In this document: positions 8,944-21,576 of the stretch, in pieces
How positions within the stretch are numbered: position 1 is the stretch's first letter
Layout of the letters: every line of letters begins with the position of its first letter
Source: Alloalcanivorax profundimaris
Lineage (GTDB): Bacteria; Pseudomonadota; Gammaproteobacteria; Pseudomonadales; Alcanivoracaceae
NCBI RefSeq assembly: GCF_015265435.1
Contig: NZ_JABJWH010000010.1
Span: forward strand, 186,001 to 250,000
Reading direction: 5' to 3'
DNA length: 64,000 bases
The notes under the pieces: model-generated
Seen by the model: only the letters and a program-made list of their open reading frames with translations
Told to the model about the DNA's origin: nothing
Database searches by the model: none
Program-made: the position numbers and the translations under genes

Positions 8944-9339
8944 ATGGATACTCAAAAAACCTACACCATCGGCGAACTGGCCCGTGACTTCGACGTCACC
9001 ACGCGCACCATCCGTTTCTACGAGGATCAGGGCCTGCTGAGCCCCCGGCGGCGCGGCCAGACCCGCATCTATTCACCGGCGGACCGCACCACCCTGAAAC
9101 TGATCCTGCGCGGCAAGCGGCTGGGCTTTTCCCTGGCGGAATCCCGGGAGCTGATCTTCATGTACCGCCCGGCCCGCGACAATCGCGAGCAGCTCGAAGC
9201 CCTGATCGGCAAGATCACGGAGAAACGCGCCCAGCTCGAACAACAACTCACCGACATCCGGATCCTGCAAGGGGAACTGGACGACGCCGAGGCCCGTGCC
9301 CGGCAAGCAATGGAGAACCTGGAGAACGACCATGTTTAA
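8944..9339 (+). CDS. liuR: MerR-family regulator of leucine/isovalerate catabolism
   Basis: DNA-binding regulator of 131 residues. A MerR winged helix-turn-helix occupies residues 5-75 ([21 protein letters not shown], then [12 protein letters not shown]) and a coiled-coil dimerisation helix follows. There is no C-terminal cysteine cluster, so it is not a metal or redox sensor; an acyl-CoA or other organic effector is expected. It heads the liu operon, and its last eight bases overlap the liuA start, so regulator and dehydrogenase are coupled. The perfect palindrome at 8907-8922 is the likely operator. There is no clear ribosome binding site before the ATG, and the predicted transcription start is within a few bases of it, so the message may be leaderless. 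Confidence 0.92.
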   Translation: MDTQKTYTIGELARDFDVTTRTIRFYEDQGLLSPRRRGQTRIYSPADRTTLKLILRGKRLGFSLAESRELIFMYRPARDNREQLEALIGKITEKRAQLEQQLTDIRILQGELDDAEARARQAMENLENDHV

Positions 9340-10495
9340 CGGCGGCCTGGACTTTCAACTGGACGACACCCTGGAGGCCCTGCGCGACAGCGCCCGCGCC
9401 TTCGCCCGCAACGAGATCGCACCGCTCGCCGAGCAGGTGGACCGCGACAACCAGTTTCCCAATCAGCTGTGGAAAAAGCTCGGCGATCTGGGCGTGCTCG
9501 GCATCACCGTGGGCGAGGAATACGGCGGCGCCGGCCTGGGCTACCTGGCCCACACCCTGGTGATGGAGGAAATTTCCCGGGCCTCCGCCTCCGTGGGGCT
9601 GTCCTACGGCGCTCACTCGAATCTCTGCGTGAACCAGATCTGGCTCAACGGCAACGACGACCAGCGCGCCCGCTACCTGCCCAAGCTGGTCAGCGGCGAG
9701 CACATCGGCGCTCTCGCCATGAGCGAACCCGGCGCCGGCTCCGATGTCGTGAGCATGCGCCTGCGCGCCGACAAGAAAGGCGACCGCTACGTGCTCAACG
9801 GCAACAAGATGTGGATCACCAACGGCCCGGACGCCAACACCTACGTGATCTACGCCAAGACCGACGCGGACGCCGGCCCGCGCGGCATCACCGCCTTCCT
9901 GGTGGAGCGCGACTTCCCCGGCTTCTCCCAGGCCCAGAAGCTGGACAAGCTGGGCATGCGCGGCTCCAACACCTGCGAGCTGGTGTTCGAGGACTGCGAG
10001 GTGCCGGAAGAGAACGTGCTGGGCCGGGTCGGCGAAGGCGTCAAGGTGCTGATGAGCGGCCTGGACTACGAGCGCACCGTCCTGTCCGGCGGCTGCACCG
10101 GCATCATGCAGGCCTGTCTGGACGTGGTGCTGCCCTACGTGCACGAGCGCAAGCAGTTCGGCAAGGCGATCGGCGAATTCCAGCTGATGCAGGGCAAAAT
10201 CGCCGACATGTACGTGACCCTCAACGCCAGCCGCGGCTACCTCTACCAGGTGGCACGCAACTGCGACGCCGGCCGCACCACCCGCATGGACGCCGCCGGC
10301 GCCATCCTCTACTGCGCCGAGAACGCCACCCAGATGGCCTTGGAAGCAATCCAGTGCCTGGGCGGCAACGGCTACATCAATGAGTACCCCACCGGCCGCC
10401 TGCTGCGCGACGCCAAGCTCTATGAAATCGGCGCCGGGACCAGCGAGATCCGCCGTATGTTGATCGGCCGCGAGTTGTTCAACGAGACCGCCTGA
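9332..10495 (+). CDS. liuA: Isovaleryl-CoA dehydrogenase
   Basis: FAD-dependent acyl-CoA dehydrogenase that oxidises isovaleryl-CoA to 3-methylcrotonyl-CoA in leucine degradation, passing electrons to ETF. The 387-residue length is normal. Seen are the FAD/substrate motifs [10 protein letters not shown] and [18 protein letters not shown], and the [12 protein letters not shown] segment, where the Glu is at the position characteristic of isovaleryl-CoA and long-chain dehydrogenases rather than the C-terminal position used by the short- and medium-chain enzymes. The C-terminal [20 protein letters not shown] is classic. The start at 9332 overlaps liuR by eight bases. Neighbouring methylcrotonyl-CoA carboxylase genes confirm the substrate. 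Confidence 0.96.
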   Translation: MFNGGLDFQLDDTLEALRDSARAFARNEIAPLAEQVDRDNQFPNQLWKKLGDLGVLGITVGEEYGGAGLGYLAHTLVMEEISRASASVGLSYGAHSNLCVNQIWLNGNDDQRARYLPKLVSGEHIGALAMSEPGAGSDVVSMRLRADKKGDRYVLNGNKMWITNGPDANTYVIYAKTDADAGPRGITAFLVERDFPGFSQAQKLDKLGMRGSNTCELVFEDCEVPEENVLGRVGEGVKVLMSGLDYERTVLSGGCTGIMQACLDVVLPYVHERKQFGKAIGEFQLMQGKIADMYVTLNASRGYLYQVARNCDAGRTTRMDAAGAILYCAENATQMALEAIQCLGGNGYINEYPTGRLLRDAKLYEIGAGTSEIRRMLIGRELFNETA

Positions 10496-10500
10496 AAACC

Positions 10501-10676
10501 ATCGCGACTGAAGCGGAATGCCGCCCAGTCGCTCCTACAGGACCCGCCGTAGGAGCGGCTTCAGCCGCGAACCAATCGACCACGCCGTAGGAGCGACTGG
10601 GCGGCATTCCGCTTCAGTCGCGAACCGATCGACCATGCCGTAGGAGCGACTGGGCGGCATTCCGCTTCAGTCGCGA
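10501..10676. repeat. REP array inside the liu operon: three 37-base variant units and one 22-base unit
   Basis: Within the 205-base gap between liuA and liuB are three identical 37-base units (10502-10538 inverted; 10587-10623 and 10640-10676 direct, 53 bases apart) and one standard 22-base REP unit (10549-10570). The long unit has the standard ends but a 15-base insertion that itself folds as GCGG-CATT-CCGC, and its outer stem changes a G-C pair to A-T on both sides. The array ends 24 bases before the liuB start, so it is in the polycistronic mRNA. Confidence 0.9.
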
Positions 10677-10700
10677 TTTAGCCGCGAAGAGACCGCCCAA

Positions 10701-12311
<1,611 letters not shown>

Positions 12312-12333
12312 CGGCCCGGCCAAGGAGCCAACC

Positions 12334-13113
12334 ATGAGCATAACAACCACCAACCAGGGCCCGGTGACCCGCATCACCCTGAACAATCCGGACAAGCGCA
12401 ACGCCTTCGACAACACCATCATCGAAGCACTGATCGACGCCTTCGAGCAGGCCGGCGCCGACGCCGACACCCGGGTGATCGTGCTGGACGCCGCCGGCAA
12501 GCATTTCTCCGCCGGCGCCGACCTCAACTGGATGCGCGCCATGGGCGAGCTCGACGCGGACCAGAACCGCGCCGACGCGCGCCGCCTGGCGGCGCTGATG
12601 AGCACCATCGACGGCGCCGCCAAGCCGGTCATCGCCCGGGTCCAGGGGGCCGCGTTCGGTGGCGCCCTGGGCCTGATCTGCGCCGCCGACATCGCGCTGG
12701 CCGCGGACGACGCCCGCTTCTGCCTCAGCGAGGTGAAGCTGGGCATCCTGCCGGCGGTGATCGCCCCCTATGTGGTGCGCGCCATGGGCGCCCGTCAGGC
12801 GCGCCGCTACTTCATGACCGCCGAGGTGATCGACGCGCCCCGCGCCGGGCAACTGGGGCTGGTCCATGAAGTGGTGCCCGCCGTGGACCTGGACACCACC
12901 GTGGAGCGGCTGGTCGCGGCCCTGCTGGCCGGCGCCCCCGGTGCCCAGCGCCGTGCCCGGGAACTGGTGCACCGCGCCGACGACAGCGCCGTGGAGCAGG
13001 CCGTGGTGGACTACACCGCCGACCTGATCGCCGAGCTGCGCACCGGCGCCGAGGGTCAGGAGGGCCTGAGCGCCTTCCTGGAAAAACGACCGGCGGCCTG
13101 GCGCCACGAATAA
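12334..13113 (+). CDS. liuC: Methylglutaconyl-CoA hydratase (enoyl-CoA hydratase family)
   Basis: Crotonase-family enzyme of 259 residues that hydrates 3-methylglutaconyl-CoA to HMG-CoA. The oxyanion-hole segments are present: KHFSAGADLNWMR near residue 60 and RVQGAAFGGALGLICAADIALA near residue 105, followed by FCLSEVKLGILPAVIAPYVVRAMG, in which the Glu is the usual acid/base residue. The start at 12334 has AAGGAG upstream; an in-frame codon further left would add 22 residues overlapping the liuB end and is unlikely. Position between the two carboxylase subunits is the standard liuBCD order, which gives the specific assignment; by sequence alone it would be a general enoyl-CoA hydratase. Confidence 0.93.
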   Translation: MSITTTNQGPVTRITLNNPDKRNAFDNTIIEALIDAFEQAGADADTRVIVLDAAGKHFSAGADLNWMRAMGELDADQNRADARRLAALMSTIDGAAKPVIARVQGAAFGGALGLICAADIALAADDARFCLSEVKLGILPAVIAPYVVRAMGARQARRYFMTAEVIDAPRAGQLGLVHEVVPAVDLDTTVERLVAALLAGAPGAQRRARELVHRADDSAVEQAVVDYTADLIAELRTGAEGQEGLSAFLEKRPAAWRHE

Positions 13114-13141
13114 GCCAACGCCCACACCGAAAGGAACAACA

Positions 13142-15090
13142 ATGGCCCGCATCGACACCCTGCTGATCGCCAACCGGGGCGAAATCGCCCGGCGTATCAT
13201 CCGCACCGGCCGTGAGCTCGGCCTCACCACCGTGGCGGTGTATTCGGACATCGACGCCGACGCCCCCCACGTCCGCGAAGCGGACCGCGCCGTGCGCCTG
13301 GGCCCGGCCAGCGCCCGGGACAGCTACCTGAACATCGAAGCGGTGCTGGCCGCCGCCCGGGACAGCGGCGCCGACGCCATCCACCCGGGCTACGGCTTCC
13401 TGTCGGAGAACGCCGGCTTCGCCGAGGCCTGCGCCGAGGCGGGCCTGATCTTCGTCGGCCCGTCCCCGGACTCGATTCGCCTGATGGGCGATAAGGCCGC
13501 CGCCCGCCAGCGCATGGCGGAAAACGGCGTGCCGGTGCTGCCCGGTTTCGACCAGGAAGGCGCCGACGACGCCACCCTGGTGGCCGAGGCGGACCGGGTC
13601 GGCTTCCCGCTGCTGATCAAGGCGGTGGCCGGCGGCGGCGGCAAGGGCATGCGCGCGGTGCAAGGCCCCGGGGATTTCCAGGAGGCCCTGGCCGCCGCCC
13701 GCCGGGAGGCCCGCAATGCGTTCAGCGACGACCGGGTGCTGCTGGAACGCTATCTGCCCACCGCCCGCCACGTGGAGGTGCAGGTGTTCGCCGACGCGCA
13801 CGGCAACGCCGTGCATCTGTTCGAGCGGGATTGCTCGGTGCAGCGCCGCCACCAGAAGATCATCGAGGAAGCGCCGGCGCCGGGCCTCACGGAACAGCAA
13901 CGCCAGGATCTGGGCCAGGCCGCCGTGCGCGCCGCCCGCGCCATCGATTACCGGGGCGCCGGCACCGTGGAGTTCCTGTTTTCGCCGGAGGGTGAATTTT
14001 TCTTCATGGAGATGAACACCCGCCTGCAGGTGGAGCATCCGGTCACCGAACTGATCACCGGCGAGGACCTGGTGGCCTGGCAGCTGACGGTGGCGGAGGG
14101 CCGCGCGCTGCCCAAGGCCCAGGAAGCCCTGCGCCTGAACGGGGCCGCCATGGAGGTGCGCCTCTATGCGGAGAACCCCTACCAGCAGTTCCTGCCCTCC
14201 TCCGGGCGCATCGACCAGCTGCGCTGGCCGGACGGCGCGCGCGTGGACGCCGGCGTGGAGGAAGGCGATATTGTTTCTGATTATTACGACCCGATGATCG
14301 CCAAGCTGATCACCCACGGCGACGACCGGGACCAGGCCCGCCGCCGTCTGGCCCGGGCTCTCGACCACCTGGCGCTTACCGGGGTGCATCACAACGCCGC
14401 CTTCCTGCGCCGGGTCCTGCTGGACGATGCGTTCGCCGCCGGCGACCTGGACACCCGCCTGCTGGAGCACCGCCCGCACCTGCTGGAACCCGCTGGCGCC
14501 GATCCCGCCGCCCTGGCGGTGGCCGCCGCCGCCCTGGTGGCCGGGCACGCCGAAGCCGGCGGCGATCCCTGGCGGGGCCTGCCCGCCTGGCGTCCGCTCG
14601 GCCGCCGGCGTACCCTGGTGCCGCTGCGCGTGGACGAACACGACTTCACCGTGGTCCTCGATAACGAACAGGCGACCGTATCCGATCGGCGCGCGCCCTA
14701 CCGACTGCGCCGGCACGGCGACCTGTTCGAACTGGACTGGGGTGAAGACGGGCTTTCCGGCCAGGCCCTCTTTTTTGATTTTGATGGTCGGCGCCTGACG
14801 TTGTTCGTCCACGGACAGGACTATCGCATCGAAACGCATCCGGCTCGGGAGAGCGAGCACGCCGGCGGCGCGGACGATTTCCGCGCGCCCATGAGCGGCA
14901 CCATCGTGGCCTGCCATGCGGCGCCGGATACGCCCGTGGCCGCCGGCGATGCCGTGATTACACTGGAAGCCATGAAAATGGAACACACCCTGCGCGCCAG
15001 TGCCCCCGGCACCGTGCGGGCCTTCCTCGTGCAAGCCGGAGACAGCGTTTCTGAAGGCACCTTGTTGGTGGACTTTGAAACGGAGGAAGA

Positions 15091-15094
<4 letters not shown>
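13142..15094 (+). CDS. liuD: Methylcrotonoyl-CoA carboxylase, biotin carboxylase/carrier (alpha) subunit
   Basis: A 650-residue biotin-dependent subunit. The biotin carboxylase domain fills residues 1-450 with NRGEIARRIIRT, the ATP loop AVAGGGGKGMR, HVEVQVFAD and MNTRLQVEHPVTE. A middle linker domain precedes a C-terminal biotinyl domain with EAMKMEHTL, whose Lys carries biotin. It carboxylates biotin with bicarbonate and ATP and delivers it to LiuB. AAAGGAACAAC before the ATG gives a good ribosome site. The stop overlaps the aacS start by four bases. The length and the acetyl/propionyl/methylcrotonyl alpha-subunit motifs do not by themselves fix the substrate; operon position does. Confidence 0.96.
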
Positions 15095-17043
<1,949 letters not shown>

Positions 17044-17059
17044 CGTTGAGCTCGACCCC

Positions 17060-17111
17060 GGCTAAAGCCGCTCCTACGGGGACATTTTTCGCCGTAGGAG
17101 CGGCTTTAGCC
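17060..17111. repeat. REP-type inverted pair after aacS
   Basis: Two 20-bp inverted arms (17060-17079 and 17092-17111) with a 12-base centre containing TTTTT. The core is the same REP sequence as at position 13, with TT replacing TC in the inner loop. It lies 16 bases after the aacS stop and could end or stabilise the liu transcript. The rest of the 189-base gap shows no gene. Confidence 0.85.
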
Positions 17112-17232
17112 GCGATTACCACCCCATGACCCGAACGCCCGCCCAACGGGGCCGGGCGGCCTCGACTTCCCGGCGCCTCACGCCGAGCCTGATCAGTGAT
17201 TAATCAATCCGTCGAGTCAGGCAAGGAGGCCC

Positions 17233-18495
17233 ATGCTAACTCGCGTACGTTCCCGACATCTGATCGCCGCCGCGCTGGCGCTGCTGCTGGTGCCGGCCGC
17301 CGGCGGCGCCCGGGTGGTGGCACTGGAAGGCGGCGCCCTGGAGGGCCTGGCCGGCCGCGAGCGGGCGGCGGTGGACGTGGCCGTGTACCGTGACGGCACC
17401 TTCCAGGCCGTGCCCCATCAGTGGCTGGCCTGGAGCAACGGCCAGGCTCCCTACTTCGAGCGGGACCCGGATAGCGAGCGGGACTCGCCGGTGACGCGCA
17501 TCGCCGCCGCCGACCGTCTGCTGGTGGATGTGCCGGAAGACGGCGGCGATTCACCCTCCGACGAACCACCGGGCCTGCTCGGCACCCTGATCGTCGGCGA
17601 CGGCGACGACGCGCGCACCCTTTACCTGCTGGCACGGCCGGCCTCTCCCCATCCGGCGCCGAAACGCTTGCGCCAGGACCCACTGCGCCTGCGCACCGAT
17701 GACTTCGAACTGCGCTTCCGCGACGACAACCTGTTTCAATGGGGCGACTTCTTCCATAACGGTTACACCGACGCCGACGGCACGCCCCGCAATCTGCTGG
17801 ACAGCCTCAAGCTGCGGCTGAGCGCCGGTGTGTTCAGCGCCGGCGCCCGGCTCACCCTGACCAACGAAAACCTGGACCCGGAGATCCGCCAGGTGATCGA
17901 CGGCCCCCTGGCGACGCTGGTGTACGCCCGCACCCGGGTGCGGGTGGCCGGCCTGCCGGTGCTCAAGGTGCACAATTTCCTGGTGATCCGGGACCGGGGC
18001 GTGGCGGTGCATGCCCGTTTCCGGCTGCCCGGTTTCGCCGCCGCCGTGCTGCGTGAACCCGGCGCCCGGGTCACCGTGGACGGCCACGACCTCACCGGAG
18101 CGCGGCTGCGCACCAGCTGGACCGGGGCACGGCAAGCGCGGGTGGATGGCCGCCTGGACGCCGATGAGCGAGCCATGGTGGATAGCCCGGTGCCCACCCG
18201 CAATTGGCTATGGTTCGACACCGGCAAGGGATTCGCCATGCTGGCGCGGCTGAATTTCGCCGCCGGCTTCGGCACCGGGGCACGCTTTCTCTACCAGGAC
18301 GACCCGACCCTGGACGACGGGCCGGAACGCTTCCCGGGCCAGATGCCCAACGTGGGCTTCGCCCTGGACCGCATCCCCTTCGGCGAATCCTTCTATTTCA
18401 TGGCGGAGCTGGATTTTTCCGAGGGCGGCCCCGGGGCCCTGGCCGAGGCCCGCCGGGCGCGGCCGGCGGTGCGCTGGCGACCGGCAACGGATTAA
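17233..18495 (+). CDS. Unrecognised exported protein
   Basis: A 420-residue protein I do not recognise. It has a clear Sec signal peptide (basic start, long Leu/Ala core, PAAGGA cleavage region near residue 26) and no lipobox or later membrane helix, so it should be periplasmic or secreted. The mature part is acidic and rich in Gly, Asp and Arg, and alternates short hydrophobic strands with turns, suggesting a beta-rich fold. No cysteine pairs or cofactor motifs are evident. AAGGAGG precedes the ATG at 17233. It lies between the liu operon and the amine dehydrogenase cluster, and its stop codon overlaps the stop of the convergent MarR gene, so it may belong functionally to neither. It deserves a structure prediction. 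Confidence 0.8.
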   Translation: MLTRVRSRHLIAAALALLLVPAAGGARVVALEGGALEGLAGRERAAVDVAVYRDGTFQAVPHQWLAWSNGQAPYFERDPDSERDSPVTRIAAADRLLVDVPEDGGDSPSDEPPGLLGTLIVGDGDDARTLYLLARPASPHPAPKRLRQDPLRLRTDDFELRFRDDNLFQWGDFFHNGYTDADGTPRNLLDSLKLRLSAGVFSAGARLTLTNENLDPEIRQVIDGPLATLVYARTRVRVAGLPVLKVHNFLVIRDRGVAVHARFRLPGFAAAVLREPGARVTVDGHDLTGARLRTSWTGARQARVDGRLDADERAMVDSPVPTRNWLWFDTGKGFAMLARLNFAAGFGTGARFLYQDDPTLDDGPERFPGQMPNVGFALDRIPFGESFYFMAELDFSEGGPGALAEARRARPAVRWRPATD

Positions 18496-18992
18496 TCCTT
18501 GCCGCTTTCCGCCGCCACCAGGTGGTCGAGGCGTTCCTCCAGCTTGTTCAACGCCGCCAACAGAGCCTCGTGCTCTCCTTCCGACAGGGTCGCCGCCAGC
18601 TCCGCCTCCCAACGCCGGGTGGCGGGAATCAACTCGGCGAGCAGCGCGCGGGCATCGTCGGTAAGCCGCAGCCACTGCTGGCGCTGATCCTCCGTGGATG
18701 GTTGCCGGTGGATCAGGTTCCGGCTTTCCAGGGCGCGCACCGAGCGCGACACCCGTACCTTGTCCATCTGCGTCAGTCCGGTGAGCTGCTTGGCGGTGAG
18801 CACCGGCCGCTCGTTGAGCCACACCAGAATGCGCCACTCGGGGATGGAAATACCGAACCGCCGGCGGTAGATCACCGCCAGGGCCTGGCTGATCCGCCCA
18901 CCCAGGTTGTTGAGCCGATACGGCAGAAAGCGGGTCAGGTCCAGTTCCGTGCTCGGGCTGGAAGCGTCCGGGTTCCGGTCTGTGCGGGACAT
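18492..18992 (-). CDS. MarR-family transcriptional regulator
   Basis: A 166-residue winged-helix regulator. Residues 20-150 carry the MarR fold: FLPYRLNNLGGRISQAL, then ISIPEWRILVWLNERPVLTAKQLTGLTQMDKVRVSRSVRALESRNLIHRQ with the recognition helix, and the wing DQRQQWLRLTDDA. The ATG at 18992 begins the conserved part; longer readings add a Pro/Arg-rich stretch without similarity. It is divergent from the amine dehydrogenase operon across a 220-base region, the usual arrangement for a repressor of adjacent catabolic genes, so I infer that it responds to an amine or an aromatic acid product. It converges on the exported protein gene with overlapping stops. Confidence 0.9.
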   Translation of the reverse strand: MSRTDRNPDASSPSTELDLTRFLPYRLNNLGGRISQALAVIYRRRFGISIPEWRILVWLNERPVLTAKQLTGLTQMDKVRVSRSVRALESRNLIHRQPSTEDQRQQWLRLTDDARALLAELIPATRRWEAELAATLSEGEHEALLAALNKLEERLDHLVAAESGKD

Positions 18993-19212
18993 CGAGTGTG
19001 TTTCTCCTGGCTGCCGGGCGCGGCGGCGCCCGGCCCCTAGTGTAACGAGGGAGCCGGGGCCATGGCACGTTTCTGGCATTTCCGTGGCCGGCGGCACGGT
19101 GGGCCGGCACCGGGTTGGCAAGAATTAACAAACCTCTGGCACGCAACAGCATGCGCGGCCGCCGGTACTGGCACACACTCGATGAATAACCACACCTACA
19201 AGCGGAGCAGCT

Positions 19213-20361
19213 ATGCGACTACCAAGACCCCTGTGCAAGGGCCTGCTGTTGGCCGCGGCCTGCGTGGCCGCCGCCGGCACCCAGGCGCAATTGCCGGTGG
19301 AGAAGCTGGGCCAGAACACCACCCTGCCCTTCCCGCCGGACCCGCACCGCAGCTACATCGTCGACTTCGAGTTCAACAACATGGTCGCCACCCGGGTGGT
19401 GGTGGTCGATCCGGACCAGCGCAAGGTTCTGGGCATGCTCAGTACCGGCGGCGCGGCGCCGGCGGTGTTGTCCCACGACCAGAAGACGGTGTACACGGCG
19501 GACATCTTCTTCGAGCGTTACGTGCGCGGTAAACGCACCGACGTGATCACCGCCTGGGACACCTCGTCCCTGTCGCCACGCTGGGAGGTGGAAATCCCCA
19601 GCAAACGGGCCTCCACCCTCACCGAGCGCTACGGGCTGAGCACCAGCGCCGACGACCGCTTCGTATATATCTACAACTTCACCCCTTCCACCTCGATCAC
19701 CGTGGTGGACAGCAAAAAGCAGGAGGTGGTCAACGAACTGGCGATCCCCGGCTGCATCCTCAACTACCCGGCCGGCGAGCGCCGCTTCGCCTCCCTGTGC
19801 GGCGACGGCAAGCTGCAGGTGATCACCCTGGACGACAACGGCCAGGAGGTGAACCGCACCGCCACCCGCTTCTTCGACCCGGACGAGGAAAAGCTGATCG
19901 AACGGGCGGTGGGCAACGGCGACACCTATTACTTCGTGACCACCGAGGGCCATGTACGGGGCGTCGATCTGTCAGGCAAGAAACCCAAGGTACTGCCGGA
20001 CTGGTGGCTGACCACCAAGCAGGAACGCCAGGAAGGCTGGGCCCCGGGCGGCTGGCAGCTGATGGCGGTGGCGCCGGAACTGAACCGGCTCTACGTGCTG
20101 ATGCACCCGGACCACGCACCGCACAAATGGGAAGATCCGAGCCAGACCATCTGGGTCTATGACCTCAAGACCCGCAAGAAGGTGGACACCATGGAAACGC
20201 CCAGCCTGGTGTGGAGCCTGAACGCCACCTCCGACGACAAGCCCCTGCTGCTGGGCACCAACATCGAAGGCGGCCTGGACATCTTCGACCTCACCAAGGG
20301 TGAGTACGTGGACACCATGGACGGCGTCAGCAAGACCCCGACCCTGGTCATCAACCATTAA
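19213..20361 (+). CDS. aauB: Amine dehydrogenase large subunit (aralkylamine type)
   Basis: Periplasmic heavy subunit of a tryptophan tryptophylquinone amine dehydrogenase, 382 residues. A signal peptide ends near TQAQ. The mature chain opens LPVEKLGQNTTLPFPPDPHRSY and shows the repeated beta-propeller pattern of this family (VVVVDPDQRKVLGMLSTGG, AWDTSSLSP, ITVVDSKKQEVV, IWVYDLKTRKKVDTM). The heavy chain embraces the TTQ small chain and shapes the substrate channel. It starts the cluster with genes for MauE, MauD and small subunit homologues. The absence of methylamine-specific mau genes and the following cytochrome favour the aromatic amine (aau) branch over methylamine dehydrogenase, but substrate is inferred. 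Confidence 0.92.
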   Translation: MRLPRPLCKGLLLAAACVAAAGTQAQLPVEKLGQNTTLPFPPDPHRSYIVDFEFNNMVATRVVVVDPDQRKVLGMLSTGGAAPAVLSHDQKTVYTADIFFERYVRGKRTDVITAWDTSSLSPRWEVEIPSKRASTLTERYGLSTSADDRFVYIYNFTPSTSITVVDSKKQEVVNELAIPGCILNYPAGERRFASLCGDGKLQVITLDDNGQEVNRTATRFFDPDEEKLIERAVGNGDTYYFVTTEGHVRGVDLSGKKPKVLPDWWLTTKQERQEGWAPGGWQLMAVAPELNRLYVLMHPDHAPHKWEDPSQTIWVYDLKTRKKVDTMETPSLVWSLNATSDDKPLLLGTNIEGGLDIFDLTKGEYVDTMDGVSKTPTLVINH

Positions 20362-20373
20362 CCAGGAGGGCCC

Positions 20374-20913
20374 ATGACCATGGATCCCATTCTCACCGCC
20401 ACCGGCGCCGTCTCCCTGGCGGTGATCCTGGCCAGCGCCGCCAGCCACAAGGTGCGCGCGCCGGCCTGGTTCCGCCGCCAGGTGGCCGACTACCGGCTGC
20501 TGCCGGAGGCCCTGCACGGGCCGGCGGCGCGCGCCCTGCCGCTGCTCGAGGGCGCCCTGGCCCTGGCGCTGCTGTGGCCGGCCACTCGGGGCGCGGCGGC
20601 CCTGGCGGCGCTGGCCCTGGTGGGTCTGTACGCCGCCGCCATCGGCATCAACCTGGCGCGCGGACGCCACGACCTGGATTGCGGCTGCGCCGGCCCCGGC
20701 GCGCCCCAGCCGCTGCACCCCCGGCTGCTCTCGCGCAACCTGCTGCTCGCCGGCCTGGCGCTGCTCGCCGCCGCCCCCGCCGCGCCCCGCGCGCTGGGCG
20801 TGTTCGACGGCTTCGTGGTGCTGGCCGCCACGGCGGTGACCGTTTTGCTGTACGCGGCGATCGAGGTGTGGCTGGCCAACCAGCCGCGTCTGCTCGGTCT
20901 GTCCGGACGATGA
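20374..20913 (+). CDS. aauE: MauE-like membrane protein for amine dehydrogenase maturation
   Basis: A 179-residue integral membrane protein with about four or five hydrophobic helices and the motif LDCGCAGPGAPQPLHPRLLSRNLLLAG in the middle, whose paired cysteines are typical of MauE and DoxX-like proteins. MauE acts with MauD in forming the many disulfides of the TTQ small subunit after export, presumably as the membrane electron channel for the thioredoxin-like MauD. A strong AGGAGG lies just before the ATG; a second ATG six bases on is equally possible. The gap to the large-subunit gene is only 12 bases. Confidence 0.9.
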   Translation: MTMDPILTATGAVSLAVILASAASHKVRAPAWFRRQVADYRLLPEALHGPAARALPLLEGALALALLWPATRGAAALAALALVGLYAAAIGINLARGRHDLDCGCAGPGAPQPLHPRLLSRNLLLAGLALLAAAPAAPRALGVFDGFVVLAATAVTVLLYAAIEVWLANQPRLLGLSGR

Positions 20914-20937
20914 ACAAACAGAAATAAGGTGACTTCC

Positions 20938-21573
20938 ATGCAAGCCTTGATCGTTTCCAATGTACTTCTCTGGTGCCTGCTGGTGGCCATGGCCCTGGTA
21001 GTGGTCGGTCTGATTCGCCAGATCGGCGTGCTGCACGCGCGCATCGCCCCGGCCGGCGCCCTGATGGTGGACAAGGGGGTGGCGGTGAATCAGCCGGCGC
21101 CGAAACTGACCGCCGAGGACCGCCTGGGCCGCCCGGTGAACGTGGGCTACCCCGGCGAACGGGCGCAGATGCTGTTCTTCCTGTCGCCCACCTGCCCGAT
21201 CTGTAAATCCCTGCTGCCGGCGGTGCGCGCCATCGACCGTTCCCGGGACGACCTGGAGGTGGTCTACGTGAGCGACGGAGACATGGCCGAGCAGGAAAAA
21301 ATCATCGCCGAGTTCAAGCTCGACCGCTCCCGCTACGTGGTGGACCCGGAAGTGGGCATGACCTACCAGATCGGCAAGCTGCCCTACGCGGTGCTGATCG
21401 ACGCCGAGGGCACCCTCAAGGCCAAGGGGCTGGTGAACTCCCGCGAACACCTGGACAGCCTGTTCGAGACCGAACTGCTGGGCGCCGCCACTCTGCAGGA
21501 CTACCTGCGCGGCCAGAGCCCACGAATTCACCATCCCGGTGACGACCTGCCCACCGAAAAAGGGAGCGCCTGA
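20938..21573 (+). CDS. aauD: MauD-like thioredoxin-fold disulfide protein
   Basis: A 211-residue protein with one N-terminal membrane anchor (residues 8-26) and a periplasmic thioredoxin-like domain. The active-site pair is Cys86-Pro-Ile-Cys89 in LSPTCPICKSLLPAV, and KLPYAVLIDAEG near residue 145 contains the cis-proline region of the fold. MauD homologues form or isomerise disulfides in the TTQ small subunit. I prefer the ATG at 20938, preceded by AAGGTGAC, over a GTG three codons earlier. It sits between the MauE-like and small subunit genes in canonical BEDA order. Confidence 0.92.
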   Translation: MQALIVSNVLLWCLLVAMALVVVGLIRQIGVLHARIAPAGALMVDKGVAVNQPAPKLTAEDRLGRPVNVGYPGERAQMLFFLSPTCPICKSLLPAVRAIDRSRDDLEVVYVSDGDMAEQEKIIAEFKLDRSRYVVDPEVGMTYQIGKLPYAVLIDAEGTLKAKGLVNSREHLDSLFETELLGAATLQDYLRGQSPRIHHPGDDLPTEKGSA

Positions 21574-21576
21574 ACC

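Noticed and set aside
19130-19190. Possible sigma-54 promoter before aauB (three CTGGCA copies)
   Set aside because: The GG to GC spacing does not fit the required 10 bases for any of the copies, and no -12 TTGC element is present.
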